From an uncultured Cyclobacteriaceae bacterium (GTDB lineage: Bacteria; Bacteroidota; Bacteroidia; Cytophagales; Cyclobacteriaceae), in the NCBI GenBank assembly GCA_937958005.1, contig CALGOB010000131.1:1-48277 (forward strand): 48,277 nt of DNA, in the 5' to 3' direction. The translations under genes and the position numbers were made by a program. Below are positions 32,401 through 40,760 of the stretch, piece after piece (position 1 is the first letter of the stretch; the number at the start of each line of letters is the position of its first letter). A model generated the notes under the pieces. It was not told the DNA's origin. It saw only the letters and a list, made by a program, of their open reading frames with translations, and ran no database searches.

Positions 32401-32429
32401 AAAGGTATGCTTCTAGCATGCCTTTTTTT
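32401..32429 (+). terminator. Terminator after DUF2911 gene
   Basis: AAAGGTATGC-TTCTA-GCATGCCTTT with one G-T pair, followed by a T-run. It directly follows repeat copy 4. Confidence 0.75.
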
Positions 32430-32465
32430 ATGCTTTTTAACCTGTATTTCAATTGGGTATAATAA

Positions 32466-32491
32466 AAAAAGACAGGTATACCTGTCTTTTT
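32466..32491. terminator. Bidirectional terminator palindrome
   Basis: AAAAAGACAGGTA/TACCTGTCTTTTT is a perfect 26-bp palindrome with A-run and T-run arms, between the convergent DUF2911 and Gfo/Idh/MocA genes. It would end transcription from both sides. In the rest of the gap (32492-32751) nothing else was seen. Confidence 0.8.
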
Positions 32492-32751
32492 CGTGTTAGG
32501 TTGGCAACTACTAATATTTTGTAAATAGCTGCTCTAGATTTGGTTAGCAAAACAAATTAGTAGTCTTGCATACTAATTATATGCTATAATAGCGAAAAAA
32601 GGGGTAATTACCAAACAAAGAGTGTCAAAAGAATTTCCCAAAAATCAACTAAAATGAGTTCTTCTATCATTTGATAGAAAAATATTAACCGTATTATAGA
32701 CGTTTTTGAAATTTAATTTCTGATAACATTACTTAAACAAAAATTAATTAT

Positions 32752-33720
32752 TTAATAATGCAATTTTACCTCTTTTTTAATCTGATCGATCAGCTTAGCT
32801 AAATTTATACTTTTTTTCCAACTCATTTTTTCAGATTCTAATAATCCTTCATCTAAACATTTCATTACTTCGGCAGCTTCATAATGATAACCGAGTCCTT
32901 TTGTATCAAAAGTAAGCACCTCTTCTTCATTTTCATGATAAATAGTAAGGCTAGAAGGTTCATGCCACCTCGCATTCATTTTAACAGTAATTTCTTCAAA
33001 ATACAAAATTGATTCTGTAGGTGTTTTATGAATCAGGCTAGATTCAATATTAGCAATTACTCCATCATCATATTTTAATAAAGCCGCCATCTGCGAATCC
33101 ACCTTACTTTCACTAAAACTGGCTAAAGCTTGAACATCAATTGGAAATCCTAATAAAGAAAGGGCACAAAAAACTGGGTAAATACCGACATCCATAAGGC
33201 TTCCTCCACCTAATGATTTATTGAATAATCTTTTATCGGGATTGTAAGCTGCTCTAAAACCGAAATCAGATTTTAAATTCAATATTTTACCATATTTCTC
33301 ACTCCTTACTAGCTCTTGCACATATTGGAAATGTGGCATAAAAGCAGTCCAAAGTGCTTCCATCAAGAAGGTTTGATTGATCCTTGCTAATTCTATCATG
33401 TGTTCCACACGGTCCAATGAAAGGCTCATTGGCTTCTCACACAATACAGCTTTCTTATGCTTTAAACAGGAAATTGTATTTTCATAATGCATCGCATGTG
33501 GAGTAGCAATGTAAATAATCTCAACCTCTTGGTCTTGAATAAGAGATAAGTAATCTCCGTACGATTTCTTGGCTGAAAATTGTTCCGCAAACAAATCAGC
33601 TTTTTCAACAGATCTTGAAGCTACTCCGTATAATTCAGCATTGAGTAGCAAACTCAGGTCACTGGCAAATTTTTTAGCAATTTTACCTAGCCCAATTATA
33701 CCCCACTTATATTTTTTCAT
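32752..33720 (-). CDS. Gfo/Idh/MocA family oxidoreductase
   Basis: A 322-residue NAD(P)-dependent oxidoreductase. The N-terminal Rossmann domain has WGIIGLGKIAKKFASDL and IIYIATPHAMHYE, then the family signature LCEKPMSLSLDRVEHMI. The C-terminal substrate domain has GGGSLMDVGIYPVFCAL with the usual Asp/Gly and Tyr, and LGYHYEAAEVMKCLDEG. Enzymes of this type oxidise or epimerise sugars, inositols or dihydrodiols. Its start overlaps the 3' end of the sodium:solute symporter gene by 14 bp, so it probably acts on the transported compound. Last gene of the minus-strand block before the terminator at 32466. Confidence 0.93.
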   Translation of the reverse strand: MKKYKWGIIGLGKIAKKFASDLSLLLNAELYGVASRSVEKADLFAEQFSAKKSYGDYLSLIQDQEVEIIYIATPHAMHYENTISCLKHKKAVLCEKPMSLSLDRVEHMIELARINQTFLMEALWTAFMPHFQYVQELVRSEKYGKILNLKSDFGFRAAYNPDKRLFNKSLGGGSLMDVGIYPVFCALSLLGFPIDVQALASFSESKVDSQMAALLKYDDGVIANIESSLIHKTPTESILYFEEITVKMNARWHEPSSLTIYHENEEEVLTFDTKGLGYHYEAAEVMKCLDEGLLESEKMSWKKSINLAKLIDQIKKEVKLHY

Positions 33721-35395
33721 TCTTAAAGAATAATTGTAATATGAGACTCAATATAATTGTTAGTCCACAACCAATCACATTGTATAGTAGATAACTAACA
33801 TTCAAAATCTCTAATTCATTTAAAGTATGGCATACCAATACGATGATCTCAGACAGTATTGCTGCAATAAACACAGCATTTCCCCTAACAGTTTTAAAGA
33901 AAAAGGCAACCAAAAAAATACCTAAGATGGTACCATAGAAAATAGAGCCAATTATATTAACTGCTTCTATCAGGTTTTCTGCATTATTGGCTATGATAGC
34001 AAATATAATTGCAATAACTCCCCAAGCTAATGTCAGCATTTTAGAGGCTTTTAAAAAATCTTTATCGCTTCCGTTCTTATTCAGGACACGTTTATAAAAG
34101 TCTATTGCCGTAGTAGATGCCAGCGAATTTAATTCTGAAGAAGTAGAAGACATTGCAGCTGAGAATATTACTGCTATCAATAGGCCAATAAGGCCATGAG
34201 GTAGATAATTTAATATGAATGTAAGAAAAACATAATCCGAATCTTTTGTCTTTATGCTGCTGTCAAACTCAGCCACTAAATTTTTAAAGGAATCTCTATT
34301 CTCATTAATTTTAACATCCAATGCTTTAAATTCTTCTAAGGCTTTTTCTCCTCCTTCTTTGCTTACAAAATTACTAGCAGCATTTTTACGATCAATTAAT
34401 AATTGGTCAAAATTAGCTTTCATCTCTACAAAGGTGTCTTTTTTACTTGATGTTTCAATTTGTGCTACTGTCTGCTCATTAAAATGTAATGGTGGGGTAT
34501 AAAAAACATAAAATATATAAAGCATCACCCCCATAAGTAGGATTAAAAACTGCATAGGGATTTTCAGCACTGCATTAAACATTAACCCCATTCTACTTTC
34601 GGTGATATTCTTTCCTCCAATATATCGTTGAACTTGAGATTGGTCTGTTCCAAAATAAGACAGTGCCAAAAACAGTCCTCCTGTTAAACCTGACCACACA
34701 GTGTACCTTTTTTCAAAACTAAAATCTAAATCTATTGCTTCTGTTTTACCTAAAGCACCTGCTAGTGACAAAGCTTCTCCAAATGATGCATAAGGTGACA
34801 AGTAATATACAATCATTGCAAACGCTGCCAACATACCAATCAGTATCACTGTCATCTGATGCTTCTGAGTTATACTTACTGCTCGCGTTCCACCAGAATA
34901 TGTATAAATGATCACCAAAACTCCTACCAATAGAATGGTTAATGTAAGGTTCCAGTCTAATATGGTAGAAATAATAATGGCTGGTGCGTAGATCGTGATA
35001 CCTGCTGCCAAACCTCTTTGTAAAAGAAAAAGAAAAGCCCCTAATAACCTTACTTTTAGATCAAATCTAGATTCAAGGTACTCGTAAGCTGTAAATACTT
35101 TTAATTTATAATAAATAGGAATAAATACTGCTGAAATAATCACTAAAGCAATAGGTAATCCAAGGTAATTCTGCACAAAAGCCATTCCACTATCATAGGC
35201 TTGCCCTGGGGTAGATATAAAGGTTATTGCACTAGCTTGAGTAGCCATCACAGATAAACCAATGGCTCCCCACTTCATGGTCCCATCTCCTTTAAGATAG
35301 CCTTCTATCCCTTTACTATGTCTTGTTTTCCAAACTCCATATGCTACAATACCGAAGAGGGTGGAAAACAAAATGAAAAGATCTAAACTGTTCAT
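33707..35395 (-). CDS. Sodium:solute symporter (SSS family)
   Basis: A 562-residue inner-membrane Na+ symporter with about 13-14 helices. Characteristic segments include the N-terminal GDGTMKWGAIGLSVMATQAS, ITFISTPGQAYDSGMAF, YTYSGGTRAVSITQKHQM, FGTDQSQVQRYIGGKNITES and SAAMSSTSSELNSLASTTAI. A hydrophilic insert of about 70 residues (about 300-375, NEQTVAQIETSSKKDTFVEM) is charged and helical. The family carries sugars, amino acids, inositol, sialic acid and others. The context (oxidoreductase, deacetylase, galactokinase, mutarotase) favours a sugar. It starts 3 bp after the stop of a 40-residue partner gene. Confidence 0.93.
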   Translation of the reverse strand: MNSLDLFILFSTLFGIVAYGVWKTRHSKGIEGYLKGDGTMKWGAIGLSVMATQASAITFISTPGQAYDSGMAFVQNYLGLPIALVIISAVFIPIYYKLKVFTAYEYLESRFDLKVRLLGAFLFLLQRGLAAGITIYAPAIIISTILDWNLTLTILLVGVLVIIYTYSGGTRAVSITQKHQMTVILIGMLAAFAMIVYYLSPYASFGEALSLAGALGKTEAIDLDFSFEKRYTVWSGLTGGLFLALSYFGTDQSQVQRYIGGKNITESRMGLMFNAVLKIPMQFLILLMGVMLYIFYVFYTPPLHFNEQTVAQIETSSKKDTFVEMKANFDQLLIDRKNAASNFVSKEGGEKALEEFKALDVKINENRDSFKNLVAEFDSSIKTKDSDYVFLTFILNYLPHGLIGLLIAVIFSAAMSSTSSELNSLASTTAIDFYKRVLNKNGSDKDFLKASKMLTLAWGVIAIIFAIIANNAENLIEAVNIIGSIFYGTILGIFLVAFFFKTVRGNAVFIAAILSEIIVLVCHTLNELEILNVSYLLYNVIGCGLTIILSLILQLFFKNEKI

Positions 35396-35398
35396 CTA

Positions 35399-35521
35399 CT
35401 AAATAAAGGATTTAGAAAAAAGATACATGAGTAGAACCATAAATATCAGGTTACCTAAAATAAGCATATAAATGTTCTTCCAACTTTCTAAAAATGGAGG
35501 TTTATTTTCTTCTTGATCCAT
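35399..35521 (-). CDS. 40-residue one-helix partner of the SSS symporter
   Basis: A very short gene between the PIG-L and symporter genes: MDQEENKPPFLESWKNIYML followed by ILGNLIFMVLLMYLFSKSFI. It has an acidic, Pro-containing N terminus, a Trp/Lys hinge and a single hydrophobic helix at the C terminus. It starts 9 bp after the PIG-L stop and ends 3 bp before the symporter start, so it is inside the operon and likely translated with it. This pattern (short soluble head with KPPF, one helix) is reminiscent of the small partners of SSS transporters, as with YhdT-like or DUF4212-type subunits, though it is shorter. Function inferred from position. Confidence 0.75.
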   Translation of the reverse strand: MDQEENKPPFLESWKNIYMLILGNLIFMVLLMYLFSKSFI

Positions 35522-35530
35522 ATAGCTTGG

Positions 35531-38014
35531 TTACTTGCCTAATGATATTAAATTTGTAAAGATTCTATAAGCTCCCGGTACACCAGCAGGTAATTCCCTA
35601 AACCATGAATAACCACTGTAGATATAATAGCCTTTACCATACTTAGCCACTAGCAGACCTCCATTCCTTTCTGGCTCCCCAGGATCGTTAGAGGATAATA
35701 TTGGTGTGAATTTTTCATCCCATTCATTTGGAAAGTAAAGACCTCTTTCTTGAACCCATCCATCAAAATCTTTTTGAGTGATTTTATTGGGGGAATTCAT
35801 AACTGGATGGTCAGGCGCCAAGATCCTAACAGGCGCTTCTTCTACAGTAACCCTATCTCTTGATAATTTTAACGGAAAGGGGGAGAATTCATTAGTTACT
35901 AATCGGAAGCTTGTATTATATTGTAGAATTAGGTTACCTCCCTCTTCTGTATATTTGTGTAAAATAGGCATTTTAAACTTTAACCAACCCACCGTATTTA
36001 ATGCTCTTACACCCAAAATCACTGCGTCATAACGCTTCAATGCATCAACTGAGATATCTCCTTCACTAAGCAAATCTACTTGATATCCAACTTGTCTTAG
36101 GTTATTGGGTATATCATCTCCAGCTCCCATAATGTATCCAACTAGGCTTCCTTTCTTTTTGATGTTCACTTTAACCAATGAAGCAGTAGAAGGCGTATAA
36201 ATTGCCTGTACAGGAATATGATCATAAACTATTCTTGATAGGCCATTGTCATACTCTACACCATTCAAAACTGCAGAAACAGTTAATACGTCTTTACTTT
36301 GCCTAGTAGGCGGAGTTATTTTAAATTGATAAGTAGCCTGTTCGCCCTTGGATTTCAAATCAAAATCATAATAGGCAGGGCTAATTTTCCACGATGATGG
36401 CGCCCCGAGCTTCACTCTACCTTTCACATTATTTTGGCCACTTGTAACAGTAACTGTTACTTCTTTTTGATCATTACTACTAAACAATAATACTTCAGTA
36501 TCTAAATTTGTAAAGACTGGAGGGGTAATCTCTAAAGGTCTATACACTTCTCCATCCACTGGATCAGTCCTTTTATAGATTACGGGAGAGGAAAATGAAA
36601 TAGGCATCCCTTCTACTGTGAGCTCATAAGTTGCTGAGATAGCTGGATCATTCTGAGGCTTCCCTCTTTGGTTTTGGTCTTTCACTGTATACATACCTAA
36701 AGAACCTTTATCATTTAACCAATATGGATTGGTTAATTTGAAGTTTTTAGGCACCAATAATACTTGTTCATTAGTAAAAGGCCTGTTATTTTCTAATTTT
36801 TGAGTCAATCTTATGCCTGTACCTCTTATTTCATTTAAGTAGATATTATTCACCGTTACTTTTATTGGAGATCTATTAATAAGTTCATAGGTAATGTTAA
36901 TAGAATCACCCGGAACAAAAGCGAAGTCTTCTCCTTTAGCCTCGAAATATAAGCCTAAACAACCTTTTAATACCTCTTTAATTTCCTCAGTTTTAATATC
37001 CTTCCAAAATGGATCTTTCAGGGATTCTAATCCTTTAAGGGCGTCCAATAAGTAGGGAGTAATTAAATATGGTTTAACTGCATCAAATTCATTTATGGCT
37101 TTCTCTATACTTAATTGAATTGTTTTACTATCAGCAACTCTTGACCAACCCGTATCAATTCCATCCCAAATATCTCCTTTATTCTCTCCTTCCCATTGTT
37201 TCAAATATTCGATAGATCTACCTCTTCTACCAGTAGAACCGAAACCTTGACTTTTATGCATGCTTCTACTAGTTGCCGCAATCTCTGGATAGGATAATCC
37301 TAATGGGGCATTGTATGCCCCTGCATCCACAGTTTTCACACCTGTTGTATCAAACTCTTGTCCACTCCGTCTAAAAAAGAAAGGGCTTGTATTCCAAAAT
37401 ATTTTCTTAGGTTGCCATGGCCTTACATATTTCAATTGTTCTGGGTAAACATCTGACCTTCCTGCTAGTTTGAATGCCTCTCTTGCCAGAATCGCCGAGC
37501 CAGTATGATGTCCATGTGTTACACCAGGAGTTTCATTGAAACGAGTAACCATGATATCTGGTCTGAATTTTCTGATTACCCAAACAAAATCTTTGAGCAC
37601 TTCTTCTTTATCCCATATATTAAAAGTTTCATCAGGGTGCTTCGAATAACCAAAATCATTCGCTCTAGAAAAAAACTGTTGGCCTCCATCAGTCCTTCTG
37701 GCAGCTAACAATTCTTGTGTTCTTATAATCCCTAGTTTTTCTCGAATTTCAGGGCCAATTAAATTTTGCCCCCCATCTCCCCTAGTAGCTGAGAGATAAG
37801 CAGTACGCATTTTCTCTTCATTAGCAAAATAGGCAATCAATCTAGTATTCTCATCATCTGGGTGAGCAGCAACATACAACACGGTACCGAGTACATTTAG
37901 TTTTTGTAATTTCTGTTGTATTTCTGAAGAATTATACTTTTTGGGCGCCTGGCCAATTGCACTGATTGCAATCAGCATGGTTGTCATCACTGACAAGTAA
38001 TATTTTTTGTACAT
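35531..38014 (-). CDS. Large PIG-L family deacetylase
   Basis: An 827-residue exported protein with a signal peptide (MYKKYYLSVMTTMLIAISAIGQ). The PIG-L/LmbE Zn-dependent N-deacetylase domain spans about 40-280. The metal motif is AHPDDENTRL and the second His set is GVTHGHHTGSAIL. The rest (about 350-600) is beta-sandwich, Ig/NPCBM-like (SINITYELINRSPIKVTVNN, KITPPTRQSKDVLTVSAVLN). The C terminus at about 640-827 looks like a glutamine-amidotransferase-fold domain (GYIMGAGDDIPNNLRQVGYQ, YDAVILGVRAL). This long form is common in Bacteroidota and probably deacetylates N-acetylated glycans or conjugates in the periplasm. First gene of the block with the 40-residue peptide, symporter and oxidoreductase. 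Confidence 0.92.
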   Translation of the reverse strand: MYKKYYLSVMTTMLIAISAIGQAPKKYNSSEIQQKLQKLNVLGTVLYVAAHPDDENTRLIAYFANEEKMRTAYLSATRGDGGQNLIGPEIREKLGIIRTQELLAARRTDGGQQFFSRANDFGYSKHPDETFNIWDKEEVLKDFVWVIRKFRPDIMVTRFNETPGVTHGHHTGSAILAREAFKLAGRSDVYPEQLKYVRPWQPKKIFWNTSPFFFRRSGQEFDTTGVKTVDAGAYNAPLGLSYPEIAATSRSMHKSQGFGSTGRRGRSIEYLKQWEGENKGDIWDGIDTGWSRVADSKTIQLSIEKAINEFDAVKPYLITPYLLDALKGLESLKDPFWKDIKTEEIKEVLKGCLGLYFEAKGEDFAFVPGDSINITYELINRSPIKVTVNNIYLNEIRGTGIRLTQKLENNRPFTNEQVLLVPKNFKLTNPYWLNDKGSLGMYTVKDQNQRGKPQNDPAISATYELTVEGMPISFSSPVIYKRTDPVDGEVYRPLEITPPVFTNLDTEVLLFSSNDQKEVTVTVTSGQNNVKGRVKLGAPSSWKISPAYYDFDLKSKGEQATYQFKITPPTRQSKDVLTVSAVLNGVEYDNGLSRIVYDHIPVQAIYTPSTASLVKVNIKKKGSLVGYIMGAGDDIPNNLRQVGYQVDLLSEGDISVDALKRYDAVILGVRALNTVGWLKFKMPILHKYTEEGGNLILQYNTSFRLVTNEFSPFPLKLSRDRVTVEEAPVRILAPDHPVMNSPNKITQKDFDGWVQERGLYFPNEWDEKFTPILSSNDPGEPERNGGLLVAKYGKGYYIYSGYSWFRELPAGVPGAYRIFTNLISLGK

Positions 38015-38199
38015 GAATATCTATTCGAATCAGTTAATAATGTATTAAAAACACAATCGACCTGAAATATACCGAATTTGTACACCAATAGGTTGTGAGT
38101 TTTATGCAAATGGTAACAGTGCCATAAAAGTGGTCTTAATTAGCAAGTTTGACATCCTCTACTCTTTGGAAGAGTATTACTTATAAAACTCAAAAAAAG

Positions 38200-39348
38200 T
38201 TAGGAAAGATCTTGTACACCAGTAGATGGGTGTACTTCTATTATTTCTGGTGAAATACTAAACTCTTTTTCATATGCTGAAGTAATTTGTTCCTCAAATT
38301 GAGCAACTTCATTCTTTTTTAGCAAGTTCAAAGTACATCCTCCAAATCCTCCCCCCATCATTCTAGCCCCAAATACAAATGACATACCACTAGCTTCTTT
38401 TGCTAAAAAATCAATTTCAGGGCATGTTATCTCGTATTCATCTCTCATGGCTATTTGAGCTGTATTTAAAATATCGCCCGCCTTTGACAAATCATTCAAA
38501 TGAAGTGCTTCTGCAAATTCTTTGACTCTTAAATTTTCTTCGATTATGTATTTACATCTTTTATAAATGATTGGCTCTAGCAGTTCTTTTGAATTTTCAA
38601 GTTGGTCAATACTCACATCTCTTAATGATTTAACCTCATCAAATTTCTCATTCAATTTCTGAACTCCAGTTTCACATTGTGACCTTCTTACATTATACTC
38701 TGAAGAGGCTAAGTTGTGGTTAACTTTTGAATCACAAAGCAATAAGGCAGCATCTGCTAAATTTAATGGAAAGTAATCGTAAGATAAATCTTCACAATCT
38801 AACCTAATTACATGATCTTCTATGCCCATCATACTAGCAAATTGATCCATGATCCCGCATTTTACCCCAACAAAATTGTGCTCAGCCATTTGTGAGATTC
38901 GAATCATCTCAATTTTATCTAATTTTAAATCAAACAACTGATTAATTGCAAAAGTGAATCCACATTCTAATGCAGCCGAAGACGAAAGACCAGCCCCGAT
39001 AGGCATATCACCACCAAAAACAAGGTTCAATTGCCCAATTATTTTACCTACTTTTTGGATTTCACCTATTACTCCAGCTAAGTAATTATACCATCCCTTA
39101 CCAGCATTCAATTGTTGTATATCACAGGTTAATGTTTCATTTAGGTCGAGAGAATGAAAGGTAGAGAAGTCATTGTTACTTTTTTCTATAGCAAAATAAA
39201 TCCCCTGATTAATTGCAGCTGGCATTACAAAACCTAAATTATAGTCTGTATGCTCGCCTATTAAATTAATTCTACCAGGTGCTTTAAAAACAAGAGGTTT
39301 TTGTTTAAATAATTCGATGAACTTATTGCTTACAACTTCTATCATCAT
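38200..39348 (-). CDS. galK: Galactokinase
   Basis: A 382-residue GHMP kinase that phosphorylates alpha-D-galactose at C1 in the Leloir pathway. The family start signature is PGRINLIGEHTDYNLGFVMP. The ATP-binding motif is PIGAGLSSSAALE, the catalytic Asp is in KCGIMDQFASMMG, and motif 3 is MMGGGFGGCTLNLL. Length fits. It follows the aldose 1-epimerase gene by 9 bp on the same strand, so mutarotation and phosphorylation are co-expressed. No galT or galE is in the window. Two adjacent ATGs open the frame; the first is used. Confidence 0.96.
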   Translation of the reverse strand: MMIEVVSNKFIELFKQKPLVFKAPGRINLIGEHTDYNLGFVMPAAINQGIYFAIEKSNNDFSTFHSLDLNETLTCDIQQLNAGKGWYNYLAGVIGEIQKVGKIIGQLNLVFGGDMPIGAGLSSSAALECGFTFAINQLFDLKLDKIEMIRISQMAEHNFVGVKCGIMDQFASMMGIEDHVIRLDCEDLSYDYFPLNLADAALLLCDSKVNHNLASSEYNVRRSQCETGVQKLNEKFDEVKSLRDVSIDQLENSKELLEPIIYKRCKYIIEENLRVKEFAEALHLNDLSKAGDILNTAQIAMRDEYEITCPEIDFLAKEASGMSFVFGARMMGGGFGGCTLNLLKKNEVAQFEEQITSAYEKEFSISPEIIEVHPSTGVQDLS

Positions 39349-39357
39349 TCGTATTAA

Positions 39358-40272
39358 TCATTTAATAACGAGGCTAACAGAAACAGTCCCTTTAAATATT
39401 TCATTGGGTGGTATGACTGTCAGGTTTTCTTTGGTATTGAAAGCATCCACACCAGAAGAAAGTGGTTCTAAGGCAATAGAATTTCTTGGTGGAGTAAATA
39501 CCTGTAAGAAAGGCATATTTTCCCCATGTTGCATTTTCAGTAAGTATTTATCAGATTCTATTGCTATTTGATAGGGTTCTTCTGCATACCTGAAGCAGTG
39601 ATCATAATCGGATTTTGAGGTATTCAGGTTAGACTCAAGGATTTTAGAATTACCAATAGGAAGATTTCTTTCGTCCAATGGAAAATTAATTAGTTTTCCG
39701 TGAAGTAATTTCCAAGATTCCCTTTTTCCATCTAATTGAAAATATGGATGAAAAGCAATTGAGAAAGGCATATTTACTTTACCTGTATTGCAAACTTCAA
39801 AACTTATTTCAATTTTCCCTTCAGCAAAAATTTGGTAATTGAATTTTGTAGTAAAAGGAAAAGGATAACCTTCAAATTGACCCTGGTAAGAATGAGAAAC
39901 GTCTACTGAAACTACTTCATCTTGAACATCCCATGAAACATCTATTGGTTTAATCTTTTGAAAGAACCCATGCAATGCATTATTTCGATCTTTTTCATTG
40001 ACAGCTAATTGATAATCATTCCCTTCGAAATGATATTTTCCATCCTTTATCCTGTTCTGAAAAGGTAGTAACCAGAAATTTCGATACCAATGGTCTTCCT
40101 TTAATTGTTTAAAATTATCAATTGGTTCTACAATTGGCAATCCAAACAATTCAATTCTTGCAAGTGATGCACCATAACCTGGAAGTAAATCAATATGATG
40201 CTTAGATTGACTGCATGTTATCATGAGCCCTCTTTGATCACCAAATTTATATTCTGTGACTTGAAATGCCAT
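39358..40272 (-). CDS. Aldose 1-epimerase (mutarotase) family
   Basis: A 304-residue beta-sandwich enzyme that interconverts alpha and beta anomers of aldoses. Catalytic residues appear in context: the first His in NNALHGFFQ, the second His in FSIAFHPYFQLDG, and the Glu in SIALEPLSSGVDAFN. The frame opens at a TTG upstream; the ATG at 40272 (MAFQVTEYKFGD) is preferred. It is upstream of galK by 9 bp in the same orientation, which points to galactose use. The protein is a divergent form of GalM, typical for Bacteroidota, so specificity for other sugars is possible. Confidence 0.88.
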   Translation of the reverse strand: MAFQVTEYKFGDQRGLMITCSQSKHHIDLLPGYGASLARIELFGLPIVEPIDNFKQLKEDHWYRNFWLLPFQNRIKDGKYHFEGNDYQLAVNEKDRNNALHGFFQKIKPIDVSWDVQDEVVSVDVSHSYQGQFEGYPFPFTTKFNYQIFAEGKIEISFEVCNTGKVNMPFSIAFHPYFQLDGKRESWKLLHGKLINFPLDERNLPIGNSKILESNLNTSKSDYDHCFRYAEEPYQIAIESDKYLLKMQHGENMPFLQVFTPPRNSIALEPLSSGVDAFNTKENLTVIPPNEIFKGTVSVSLVIK

Positions 40273-40385
40273 ATAATTAATCAATAAGAATTGTCCAAAA
40301 CCTTTTATGTAGAATTAAACATCACATAACAGAGGTTCAATTTCCAAACTTATTAAAAATTAACTAATTAAGCTTAAGTATTACT

Positions 40386-40604
40386 TTAGTTTTCTGGAGG
40401 GACACTGATATACATTGTTTCATCATCAACGTTTGCTAGAATTTTTATTTTAGATGCCCCTAACAGCTCTTCGAAAATCGAAAAATCAACTGCTTCCCTT
40501 TCATCATCTTCATCTAAAAAACATTCTTTAGTTGATTCTATCACCACTAAGTAATTAGATTGGTCTTCTAATTTATCTATTACTTGATCCTTTGATATAG
40601 CCAT
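40386..40604 (-). CDS. Small acidic hypothetical protein (72 aa)
   Basis: A 72-residue soluble acidic protein (MAISKDQVIDKLEDQSNYLV, ESTKECFLDEDDEREAVDFS, ANVDDETMYISVPPEN). No signal, helix of membrane type or known motif. The longer frame begins at a TTG (40640) with a Leu-rich run; ATG at 40604 is preferred. It stands between the aldose epimerase and the giant secreted protein. Function unknown. Confidence 0.65.
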   Translation of the reverse strand: MAISKDQVIDKLEDQSNYLVVIESTKECFLDEDDEREAVDFSIFEELLGASKIKILANVDDETMYISVPPEN

Positions 40605-40760
40605 GTTTTTTTGAGGTAATAATGCAATTAAAAGTAACAAATTCCCATTTTTTTCGATAAATGAATCTTAAAAAACGATGAATACAAACCATTTTATCCT
40701 ATTTCATCTTCTTTTTCTTATATAAAACAAATAGTAAGGTATTAATCAACTGGTTAAAAC

